Of a DNA stretch of 64,000 nt, positions 36,909 through 44,136 are shown piece by piece. Positions within the stretch are counted from its first letter, which is position 1. The number at the start of each line of letters is the position of its first letter. A model generated the notes under the pieces. The model worked only from the letters and a program-made list of their open reading frames with translations. It was not told the origin of the DNA and did not search any database. The stretch is taken from the NCBI GenBank assembly GCA_045629045.1, contig JAZQQM010000016.1, forward strand, positions 1-64,000, written 5' to 3'. The translations under genes and the position numbers were made by a program. The DNA comes from JAILLW01 sp045629045 (GTDB lineage Bacteria; Bacillota; Clostridia; Lachnospirales; Lachnospiraceae).

Positions 36909-37792
36909 TATTTCATCTCCTTTAAATATTTTTCGATGGCATCATGCCAGTCTGCATACATATATCCGCCTGTAAGCTTGAACATATAGTTTTCAAGAAC
37001 CGAATACTTCGGTCTGTCTGCCGAATCCGGATTCATCTGCTTATACTGCTCGGAAGTAACCGGAATTACTTCTGTCGATTTTCCGGCAAGTCTGAATATT
37101 TCCTTTGTAAAATCCGCCCACGAGCATATTCCCTCGCATGTACCATGGAACAAACCATAATTTTCCGTGGGTACCAAAGACTTTATTGCCTTTGCCAATT
37201 CTTCGGCCGAAGTAGGTGAACCAAGCTGGTCATTAACAACCGTAACCTTATCATGGGTCTCCGAAAGTCTAAGCATGGTTTTAACAAAGTTCTTACCATC
37301 GCCGTAAAGCCATGCCGTACGAATTATGTACGACTTATCGCAGAACTGGCGAACAAAATTTTCACCTGCCAGCTTCGATTTCCCGTACATCGAAATCGGA
37401 TTTGGAGTATCAAACTCCGTATAAGGCTTGTCACCGTCACCTTTAAAAACATAATCCGTAGATACATGCATAAGTCTTGCTCCGACCCTCGAAGATGCAA
37501 TTGCAAGATTTCTCGGTCCCAAAGCATTGATTCTATACGCCATATCCTGCTTAACTTCACACAAATCTACCGCCGTCATGGCTGCGCAGTTAATAACTGC
37601 ATAAGGTTTTGTTTCGTCAAAGAAGGAAATAACATCATCCAAATTGGAAATATCAAGACTCGGTATTCCTTCAATACCAAAATCCGTATTAACCAATTCA
37701 TACTCCGAATCGCCTGAATACAGACCGTTTATTGCCCTTCCAAGTTGTCCGTTACATCCTGTGATAATTATTTTTTTCATAAAAAAAGACAC
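36908..37792 (-). CDS. rfbD: dTDP-4-dehydrorhamnose reductase
   Basis: NAD(P)H-dependent reductase for the last step of dTDP-L-rhamnose synthesis. It has GCNGQLGRAING (NADP motif), HVSTDYVFKGDGDKPYTE (catalytic region) and MYGKSKLAGENFV (Tyr-x3-Lys). Two starts are possible: GTG 37792 with AGGA 5 nt upstream (294 residues) or ATG 37780 (290 residues), which matches the family beginning but has a distant ribosome-binding site. rfbA, rfbB and rfbC are not here. It is the promoter-proximal gene of the polysaccharide region. Confidence 0.9.
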   Translation of the reverse strand: MSFFMKKIIITGCNGQLGRAINGLYSGDSEYELVNTDFGIEGIPSLDISNLDDVISFFDETKPYAVINCAAMTAVDLCEVKQDMAYRINALGPRNLAIASSRVGARLMHVSTDYVFKGDGDKPYTEFDTPNPISMYGKSKLAGENFVRQFCDKSYIIRTAWLYGDGKNFVKTMLRLSETHDKVTVVNDQLGSPTSAEELAKAIKSLVPTENYGLFHGTCEGICSWADFTKEIFRLAGKSTEVIPVTSEQYKQMNPDSADRPKYSVLENYMFKLTGGYMYADWHDAIEKYLKEMK

Positions 37793-37822
37793 AGCCTTCC
37801 TAATTTTATATATACCTTCACT

Positions 37823-37851
37823 ATTTTACTATTTTCGCCCCATATAAACAA
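37823..37851 (-). promoter_or_regulatory. Promoter of the polysaccharide operon
   Basis: On the minus strand TTGTTT (37846-37851) and TAAAAT (37823-37828) are separated by 17 nt. The predicted start lies about 20-25 nt before the rfbD start. Its -35 box is partly inside the palindrome at 37848-37862. Confidence 0.6.
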
Positions 37852-37862
37852 GCATTGCTTGT
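37848..37862. repeat. Perfect 15-bp palindrome between divergent promoters (putative operator)
   Basis: ACAAGCATTGCTTGT is a perfect inverted repeat with one central base. It overlaps four bases of the leftward -35 box and four of the rightward -35 box, so one dimeric regulator could cover both. Sequence and geometry are seen; the operator role is inferred. Confidence 0.55.
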
Positions 37863-37887
37863 ATTATTCCTACTATATTGCTATAAT
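37859..37887 (+). promoter_or_regulatory. Promoter of the YerB-like lipoprotein gene
   Basis: TTGTAT (37859-37864) and TATAAT (37882-37887) are separated by 17 nt, with AAGAGG 8 nt before the ATG at 37932. The -35 box shares bases with the palindrome at 37848-37862. Confidence 0.75.
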
Positions 37888-37931
37888 TTTTTAAACATAA
37901 ATTACGCAAATAAAGTTAAGAGGCATTAATT

Positions 37932-39122
37932 ATGAAAAAACCTAAAGTTCTCTTGCTATTTCCTATAACTTTTGCGCTTCTGATTGGCGGATGCAGCCAG
38001 CAAAAACCTGTACCGCAGGTAATTGTGGAACCTATCATCGAAACGCCGGCCCCGGAGCAGCCTGTTGAAGCTAAGCCCGCCGAACCCGGTGACACCCCTC
38101 CTGCCGAGGGGATGGTCCGAAGTCGACTTACCAACGAATGGATTGACGAAGCCCAAAATAACATGCGTCCGATTGCAGTTATGATTCCGAATTCCAGTAC
38201 CGCAAGTCAGTACGGAATCTCTGATGCAGATATACTATACGAAATAAATGTTGAAGGTGATATGACAAGATTGATGGCTATCATCGACAACTGGCAGGAT
38301 AAAGAAAAAATAGGAAATATACGAAGCGGTCGCGATTACTTCACATACTGGTCCTTCGAATGGGATTCTATATTTATCCATTACGGCGGTCCTTTTTACA
38401 TTTATGATGTGATAGGTCGTAAAGATACAGACAATATCGACTGCATCTCGCAACCCGACATTGGAAAATATAATAACGCATATACCGACCTTACCTATCG
38501 TGAGCAGGCCAAAAATGATTCCGACAACGCTTTTACTTCTGCCGACCGAATCAAAGAAGCCTGCAGTGACCTTGGAATTTCTCTTGAGTATCGCGAAGGC
38601 TATTCCGATCCGGAGCATTTTAAATTTGCTCCTGCCGGCAGTCCTAATACTCTTGAGCAATACCCTTCTGCATTTAAAGCTGAAAAGATTGATTTTTCCG
38701 AAGCATACCCTATGACAAATTCTTATCTTGTCTATGACGAAGAAACAGGGCTTTATGCAAGATATCAGCACTTTATTAAGGGTACGGACGAGCCCCATAT
38801 TGACTTGGCAAATAACGAACAACTTAAATTTAAAAACGTACTTGTTCAGAATACTTATTATGAAGTCAGGGATCAAAAGGGATATTTGGCATTCAGATGT
38901 CACGACACTACTCACGACGGATGGTATTTTACCAACGGTAAAGGCATACATGTTACCTGGGAGAAAAAATCCGATTACGGTGCAACAAGATACTATGATG
39001 ACAAGGGAATGGAAATTGAGTTAAACGACGGCAAGACTATGATTTGCATCATAGAAGAAGGTGACAAAATACTCGTTGACGGTAAGTCATATCAGGGAAA
39101 TGTTATTAGTGTGAATAACTAG
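37932..39122 (+). CDS. DUF3048 (YerB-like) lipoprotein
   Basis: A 396-residue exported lipoprotein and the only protein gene I support on the plus strand. The lipobox LIGGC gives lipid-modified Cys21, followed by a Pro/Glu-rich linker (about 25-58). The DUF3048 core follows: MRPIAVMIPNSSTASQYGISDADILYEINVEGDMTRLMAI (about 77-116), IGNIRSGRDYF and a C-terminal domain with GIHVTWEKKS. B. subtilis YerB is the namesake; function unknown. It is divergent from the polysaccharide operon, shares its putative operator and ends at the bidirectional terminator 39133-39163. Confidence 0.88.
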   Translation: MKKPKVLLLFPITFALLIGGCSQQKPVPQVIVEPIIETPAPEQPVEAKPAEPGDTPPAEGMVRSRLTNEWIDEAQNNMRPIAVMIPNSSTASQYGISDADILYEINVEGDMTRLMAIIDNWQDKEKIGNIRSGRDYFTYWSFEWDSIFIHYGGPFYIYDVIGRKDTDNIDCISQPDIGKYNNAYTDLTYREQAKNDSDNAFTSADRIKEACSDLGISLEYREGYSDPEHFKFAPAGSPNTLEQYPSAFKAEKIDFSEAYPMTNSYLVYDEETGLYARYQHFIKGTDEPHIDLANNEQLKFKNVLVQNTYYEVRDQKGYLAFRCHDTTHDGWYFTNGKGIHVTWEKKSDYGATRYYDDKGMEIELNDGKTMICIIEEGDKILVDGKSYQGNVISVNN

Positions 39123-39132
39123 TAAATAAAAC

Positions 39133-39163
39133 AAAAGCTCCGACATACGTCGGAGCTTTTTTT
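39133..39163. terminator. Bidirectional terminator between convergent genes
   Basis: GCTCCGAC (39137-39144) pairs with GTCGGAGC (39149-39156) around a 4-nt loop, with seven T after it and four A before it. It can stop both the plus-strand lipoprotein gene and the minus-strand HPr gene. Confidence 0.93.
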
Positions 39164-39171
39164 ATGTTCAA

Positions 39172-39435
39172 TTATTCACCTAAACCATCTTCAACAGCAG
39201 TTACAAGAGCTTTTAATGCCGCCTCTTCATCTTCACCTTCACAGGTAAATTCAACTTCATCACCGCACTTAACACAAGCACCCAAAACACTCAATACACT
39301 CTTAGCATTCGCTGTATTTCCTCTGAATGAAAACGTAATGAGCGATTTAAACTGCATCGCTTCCTTACATAAAATTCCTGCCGGCCTTAGGTGTAAACCC
39401 GTAGGGTTTTTAATCACCACCTTCTGACTAACCAT
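39172..39435 (-). CDS. ptsH: Phosphocarrier protein HPr
   Basis: Small PTS phosphocarrier of 87 residues, the standard length. The active-site histidine is in NPTGLHLRPAG (the His15 position) and the regulatory serine in NAKSVLSVLG (the Ser46 position), so both the PEP-dependent and HPr-kinase-dependent sites are kept. ATG 39435 is preferred (GGAGG 10 nt upstream) over ATG 39444, which touches the ribosome-binding site. It lies 45 nt after cdaR with no terminator between, so it probably ends the mbl-to-ptsH transcript. No ptsI is adjacent. Confidence 0.94.
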   Translation of the reverse strand: MVSQKVVIKNPTGLHLRPAGILCKEAMQFKSLITFSFRGNTANAKSVLSVLGACVKCGDEVEFTCEGEDEEAALKALVTAVEDGLGE

Positions 39436-39480
39436 ATCAGTCATTCCTCCAATAAAATCTTCTTGTTAACTATAACATTT

Positions 39481-40752
39481 TTAGTCATTCTTTACAAGAT
39501 GAAGCGTAGCCTTCAAAGGATCCGCTACTCTTACACCATTAGGAAGTGTAAATGAAACCTCTACACTGTAAAATCCTTCTTGCGGTTCTGACATTTCCTG
39601 ACCTTCAAAATACTTGGTAACATCTACCGTTGCATTAATATTATCCTTATTTAACTGGGACAATATATCATTAAGTCCCACTAAATCAATTATTGTTCCT
39701 TCATCAATTCCGATAGTCGCTTTAAATCCTGCCGGGACTTCGGATATCTTAATATCTTCAGCAGTCAATCCTACATGCTTGGTGGCTTCAGCTTCAATAT
39801 GTACCGTAACGGTATACTTGGAATCTGCGGCATCTACAAGATAAATACCGGACGGAAGATACTGCTTTACATCAACCTGTGTAACATAATTACTTCTTAA
39901 ATCCGAAATATTAATAGCCTCTTTAGGCACTCTAATCTCTGTAAGGTTATCTATAGTTTCTTCCTTACCATACACATAAATGGTTTCTTTGTCGGAATCA
40001 ACTTCACCTACCGCGCAATATCCCGGAGCTGCTTCTCCTTCAGCCGTAAAGAAAATCGGAACTTCTTTTGCCTTTGAAATCTTTACTGTGACACCGGCGC
40101 TTCGCATATTCAAAGTAACTTTATTTGTGTTAATCGGCTTTTTATCAGAATCATACAGCTTAATCTCCGCATTTGTTCCGATATCCTTCTTAAAGCCCGT
40201 TACATCTATTTCAACCGCAGCATATGCTATTGAATCTACGACAGATTCCGCACCTGAAATCTTAACCAGATTCTGTGATGTATCCGTATCGGTAATCACA
40301 TAACTTTCTTCCGGACTTCCGATAATATCCATATCAAGCGCAAGTGTCTTTGTCTTTTTATTCTGTATGTCAAGTTTTACCGTATCGGAGCTGCCGGAAA
40401 TATTAATTAACTGCTCCGGATTCTTCGTTGTTGAAAGCTTAATCGAAACGGTATCAAGACTGCTCAAATCATTTACATCTGCCGTCGCAATTATATCTTC
40501 TTCATCAATATTTACTATCACCGAGCGAGCTGCTTTTATAGTAACCTTGGAAATCACATCGGAATTATCAAGCACCTCGTATACTCTTGCGGAATCAGTG
40601 ATTGTTTCCGTATTAAGCAGCTTAACCGGTATATTGTAGAAAGACTGCGTAACCGCAGGGTCCGAAACTGTTGTAACAATCGCCCAAATTAAAATGGAAG
40701 CAAGCAAAGAAATAATCTTAAGGCCAATGTTTCTGGTAAGTCTATTTTTCAT
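39481..40752 (-). CDS. cdaR: YbbR-domain protein CdaR, regulator of CdaA
   Basis: A 423-residue membrane-anchored protein. It has a short cytoplasmic start, one membrane helix (about 9-27) and then about four YbbR repeats outside the cell (repeating pattern of PVKLLNTETI / ALDMDIIGSPEESYVI / PIFFTAEGEAAPGYCAVGE / HVGLTAEDIKI...AGFKATIGI). In Firmicutes CdaR modulates the diadenylate cyclase CdaA from outside the membrane. It overlaps cdaA by 11 nt. Confidence 0.92.
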   Translation of the reverse strand: MKNRLTRNIGLKIISLLASILIWAIVTTVSDPAVTQSFYNIPVKLLNTETITDSARVYEVLDNSDVISKVTIKAARSVIVNIDEEDIIATADVNDLSSLDTVSIKLSTTKNPEQLINISGSSDTVKLDIQNKKTKTLALDMDIIGSPEESYVITDTDTSQNLVKISGAESVVDSIAYAAVEIDVTGFKKDIGTNAEIKLYDSDKKPINTNKVTLNMRSAGVTVKISKAKEVPIFFTAEGEAAPGYCAVGEVDSDKETIYVYGKEETIDNLTEIRVPKEAINISDLRSNYVTQVDVKQYLPSGIYLVDAADSKYTVTVHIEAEATKHVGLTAEDIKISEVPAGFKATIGIDEGTIIDLVGLNDILSQLNKDNINATVDVTKYFEGQEMSEPQEGFYSVEVSFTLPNGVRVADPLKATLHLVKND

Positions 40753-41617
40753 TCTTAGCCCTTCCTTTCCAAAGAAGGCGCTTCTTGGGAGCTTCTTCCT
40801 CTGTTTTATTCTGTATGGTTCTTAATTTTTCTTTAAGGCCTTCGGAATCAAGATTTCGCGAAAGCAAACCTTGATAAGCAACACTGATTTTGCCGGTTTC
40901 TTCCGATACAATAACCGTCATTGAATCAGTCGCCTCCGAAATACCGACACCTGCTCTGTGTCTTGTTCCTAAGTCTTTACTAAGCATCATATTATCCGAT
41001 AAGGGAAGATAACATGTTGCCGAAGTTATTCTGTTTCCTCTAATAATTACGGCTCCGTCATGAAGCGGAGTATTATGTTCAAAAATATTGATAAGTAACT
41101 GACTTGTTACCACACCGTCAACTTCAATTCCGGTTCTTTCATATTCCGAAAGCGACTGTTCCTGTTCGATAACAATAAGAGCTCCTGTTTTTACCTTACC
41201 CATTTCTACACAGGCTCTGGCGATTTCAGCAATCGTCTTGTCTGAAAATCTACCGTCACCGGAACCTGTTTTGGTAAGTTCAAAAGGAAGAATTGAAGAA
41301 AAATAATTTTTACGTCCAAGTTCTTCAACCGCTTTACGAAGTTCAGGCTGCAAAATAACTACTATTGCAGTAATGGCTACAGAAAATACATTATTAACAA
41401 TCCAAAGGATTGTGTTCATTTCAAAATATTCTGCAATCAGCACAAAAACTGCGATTACCAAAATCCCCTTAAGTAATGAATACGCCTTGGTTTTTTTAAT
41501 CCAAACCAAAATGCTGTAAATCAAAAAGGATATAATGATAATCTCAGCTATATCTGCCCATCTGATACTTGACACCTGGGAAAAGTATGTTTTGAGAGTT
41601 CTAAAACTATCGACCAT
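40742..41617 (-). CDS. cdaA: Diadenylate cyclase CdaA
   Basis: Membrane enzyme making cyclic di-AMP from ATP. Of its 291 residues, three membrane helices (about 22-95) are followed by the DAC domain. The catalytic motifs are intact: LHDGAVII (DGA) and GTRHRAGVG (RHR). The next characteristic string, SEATDSMTVIVSEETG, is present. Its start overlaps the stop of the upstream membrane-protein gene by one base. glmM, the usual third gene of this operon, is absent; HPr follows instead. Confidence 0.95.
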   Translation of the reverse strand: MVDSFRTLKTYFSQVSSIRWADIAEIIIISFLIYSILVWIKKTKAYSLLKGILVIAVFVLIAEYFEMNTILWIVNNVFSVAITAIVVILQPELRKAVEELGRKNYFSSILPFELTKTGSGDGRFSDKTIAEIARACVEMGKVKTGALIVIEQEQSLSEYERTGIEVDGVVTSQLLINIFEHNTPLHDGAVIIRGNRITSATCYLPLSDNMMLSKDLGTRHRAGVGISEATDSMTVIVSEETGKISVAYQGLLSRNLDSEGLKEKLRTIQNKTEEEAPKKRLLWKGRAKNEK

Positions 41618-42594
41618 TACTCATCCATATCATAGCTTCTGGAAGGCGGCCTTTGTGCCGGTCTTCTGTTAGCTGAATTAATCTTTTTAACTGTTTTTGA
41701 AGATACAGACATTGTAACCTTCGGTACAGCTTTAACATAGTAATAATATTCATCATCTTCGAACTGAACTTTTTCAGCCCGGTTATAATCAACATTAAAG
41801 AATAGGAATTGCATTACAAATCCCGCAGCAACGGCAAGAATTGATCCAAACAGCAATCCTGCTATAGAAATATCGGCCTGTAAAGATAAATCACAGATAA
41901 GAACTATCACTGCATCAATAATAGTTCCGCCAACTATTGCTATTGGCCAACAGTAATCCATCGGAAGGTTCCTGACAATATATACAACTATTGCCGTAAT
42001 TGCAAAGGCAACTATAAGGACAACCATCACCTTGTTATCAAGAATTGCATCAATTATCAATCTTAATCGTGTGCCCATTTCCTCGGTTTCCATGGAAGTC
42101 AAAGTCGGTGCAACGCTTGTCATGGTTCCAAGCACATAATAAATGATTACACCACATGCAATCGATACGATTGAATAAGGACCTCCTATAAGTCCCATTA
42201 CTATAGGCATTATATAAGGGATACCCATAATACAGGTAATAGGCGTAATAACCACAACCACAGTATCCTTGGGGGAAAATCTGAAGTAAAGTAAAAACAA
42301 TACAATCATCAATACCAAAACCACACATGCACTCTCTAATGACAACGCATACATATGGAGCACAATAAATACAGCACTTATCAAAACTATAAAATTGATA
42401 GGTAAAAATGAACACATAAGTGCTGCGATAATTACGATAGCAAAATTGTCAATCTTCTGCATATACCCCAATTTACCGTTAATTGTCAAAAGGGCTATAA
42501 GTGCCAGCAACAACTTTACAACAGGTTTTAAGTAAGCATCGTACTTATTGATAAAATTACGTACGTACTGCTTAACTTCCAATAAACTAGACAT
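41617..42594 (-). CDS. Unknown polytopic membrane protein
   Basis: Not recognised as a named family. The 325 residues have about nine or ten hydrophobic helices from residue 25 to about 270, then a cytoplasmic tail with a tyrosine run (DDEYYYYVKAVP), a Thr/Ser-rich stretch and a basic, Pro-rich end (RRPAQRPPSRSYDMDE). ATG 42594 was chosen (GAGGAG 9 nt upstream); TTG 42603 is the alternative. It is coupled to cdaA by a one-base overlap, which suggests a role in the same membrane process. Confidence 0.75.
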   Translation of the reverse strand: MSSLLEVKQYVRNFINKYDAYLKPVVKLLLALIALLTINGKLGYMQKIDNFAIVIIAALMCSFLPINFIVLISAVFIVLHMYALSLESACVVLVLMIVLFLLYFRFSPKDTVVVVITPITCIMGIPYIMPIVMGLIGGPYSIVSIACGVIIYYVLGTMTSVAPTLTSMETEEMGTRLRLIIDAILDNKVMVVLIVAFAITAIVVYIVRNLPMDYCWPIAIVGGTIIDAVIVLICDLSLQADISIAGLLFGSILAVAAGFVMQFLFFNVDYNRAEKVQFEDDEYYYYVKAVPKVTMSVSSKTVKKINSANRRPAQRPPSRSYDMDE

Positions 42595-42608
42595 GAATTT
42601 CAACTCCT

Positions 42609-42992
42609 CTAATTGCTCATATTCTCAAGCTTGCGAAGATTTGCATAATATTGCTTAAGTTTCTTCTTAGCTTTGGAATATCTATATGTGTAGATTGCAT
42701 AAGCAAGTACAGCATATATTCCGACCGTACAAAGATATATAATAATAATACTCTTACCTGTCTCCATAAGGTCCATTTTATATATATCCGCCATCAAATT
42801 CTCAAAGTTATACAGCAGATATACTGCTGCCACAAGAACAAAAGACAGCGTAGCAGCGATAATGGCCTTCAGAACCTGAAAGCCAATATAATCGCTACGA
42901 AAATAGTTTACAATATTCATGTTTTTCTTGCCCTCATGCTGTTCAAAAGTGGCAAGTTTTGTCATTAATATGACTTTTTCTTTATTAATCAT
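42609..42992 (-). CDS. Unknown small membrane protein
   Basis: A 127-residue protein with two membrane helices (about 40-62 and 85-107), short charged N-terminus and a basic coiled-coil-like C-terminus (YRYSKAKKKLKQYYANLRKLENM). AAAGGA lies 5-6 nt before the ATG. It sits between yvyF and the unknown polytopic gene with gaps of 12 and about 14 nt. I see no catalytic motif. It may be a partner of the adjacent polytopic protein. Confidence 0.7.
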   Translation of the reverse strand: MINKEKVILMTKLATFEQHEGKKNMNIVNYFRSDYIGFQVLKAIIAATLSFVLVAAVYLLYNFENLMADIYKMDLMETGKSIIIIYLCTVGIYAVLAYAIYTYRYSKAKKKLKQYYANLRKLENMSN

Positions 42993-43004
42993 GACTATCC
43001 TTTA

Positions 43005-43412
43005 TTATAAGAATCTCATCTTATTTCCATCAGATTCTCTCTTCTTAACTATCGGCTCCGGAGCCTTCTTATTAAGTCCGAATGCAGAATTCAGTCCCTG
43101 GGTCATATTTGTGCGACATGCATCGCAGAAACGACCTGATCTGATCATTGCTCCACATCCTTCGCAAGCGATTCTGATAGGTGAATCATCCGAGAACTGT
43201 AATCTTTCTTCTCTAATCCACTGACGTACCTGTGCTACTTCAACTTCAACATTTTCCGATAATTCCTGAATATCACATCCCGGATTATCCTGGACATAAG
43301 CCTTAGCCTTCTGGAATAACTGTTCCTGAGCGGTCATACAATCAGGGCAAATAATGGGGCCCATAGCGTAACTAAACATCTTACCACAGCTTTTACAGTT
43401 TCTAATATTCAT
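43005..43412 (-). CDS. yvyF: YvyF-like flagellar operon protein
   Basis: A 135-residue protein with an N-terminal zinc ribbon (CKSCGKMFSY...CPDC, about 6-27), a MerR-like helical region (ELSENVEVEVAQVRQWIREERLQF, positions about 50-73) and a second Cys pair set (CEGCGAMIRSGRFCDAC). This is the YvyF/TIGR03826 layout. In B. subtilis yvyF follows comFC and precedes flgM; here it likewise follows comF. It is thought to be a flagellar regulator. Confidence 0.85.
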   Translation of the reverse strand: MNIRNCKSCGKMFSYAMGPIICPDCMTAQEQLFQKAKAYVQDNPGCDIQELSENVEVEVAQVRQWIREERLQFSDDSPIRIACEGCGAMIRSGRFCDACRTNMTQGLNSAFGLNKKAPEPIVKKRESDGNKMRFL

Positions 43413-43425
43413 ACTATTTTCCTTT

Positions 43426-44136
43426 CTACACCCCTCTTCCTACAGTAAGGGTCATAAAATAGACCTCACACGGAAAAGTATTTATTAAAGTACGTGATAT
43501 TTCATCAATCGTACTACCGGTTGTGTATATATCGTCAATGATAACACCTGTCTTCAATTTTACATCATTCACCCCTATTTTAAAAGCCTTTTTTAAGTTA
43601 TTTTGGCGTTCTTTAAGGCTCAATTCCTTAAGAGGATTTGTCTTTTTTGTGCGTACCAATATTGATGTGTCTGTGGGTATTCCGGATAATCGGGAAAGTT
43701 CTTTTGAAATGAGTTCAGCTTGGTTATAGCCGCGTTTTTTTAATTTAGATGAATGAATCGGAACCGGTATAAGATAATCGGGATTAATTGTCTTTAGCCA
43801 ATCACCCTTTTCTTCATAAAGTACTTTGGCATAATATTCGGCATATTCAACCCTTCCCATATTTTTGAATCGATAGAGTGAATCGGATACGCTTCCGTAA
43901 TCAAATACGGAAACCCCTTGTTTGAAATAATGAGGTCTTTTAAGACAATCTTCACAATATTCTTTATCCTCGACCAATGCTTTACCGCATTTAAAGCAAT
44001 AGGGTTCTTTGATATAGCATACTTTTTTTGAGCAAGCCTTACATATATGCTTTGTCCCATGTATCAGCACTTCGTCGCATATCGCACAGCGACGTGGAAA
44101 TACCAAATCCTTTATATTCTCAGTAATTTTCGACAC
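43426..44136 (-). CDS. comF: ComF family phosphoribosyltransferase-like protein
   Basis: A 236-residue protein. A double zinc-binding region (CAIC...CKAC...CFKCGK...CEDC, about 17-63) leads into a PRTase fold ending in GVIIDDIYTTGSTIDE (about 202-217), the PRPP-type loop. It resembles ComFC, needed for natural transformation in B. subtilis. It overlaps recD2 by 17 nt. Without comFA or pilus genes in view, competence here is not shown. Confidence 0.9.
   Translation of the reverse strand: MSKITENIKDLVFPRRCAICDEVLIHGTKHICKACSKKVCYIKEPYCFKCGKALVEDKEYCEDCLKRPHYFKQGVSVFDYGSVSDSLYRFKNMGRVEYAEYYAKVLYEEKGDWLKTINPDYLIPVPIHSSKLKKRGYNQAELISKELSRLSGIPTDTSILVRTKKTNPLKELSLKERQNNLKKAFKIGVNDVKLKTGVIIDDIYTTGSTIDEISRTLINTFPCEVYFMTLTVGRGV

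Noticed and set aside
38235..38951. 238-codon open frame on the minus strand opposite the DUF3048 gene
   Set aside because: The plus-strand product has a lipobox, the DUF3048 motifs, a promoter and a terminator; the minus frame has none of these.
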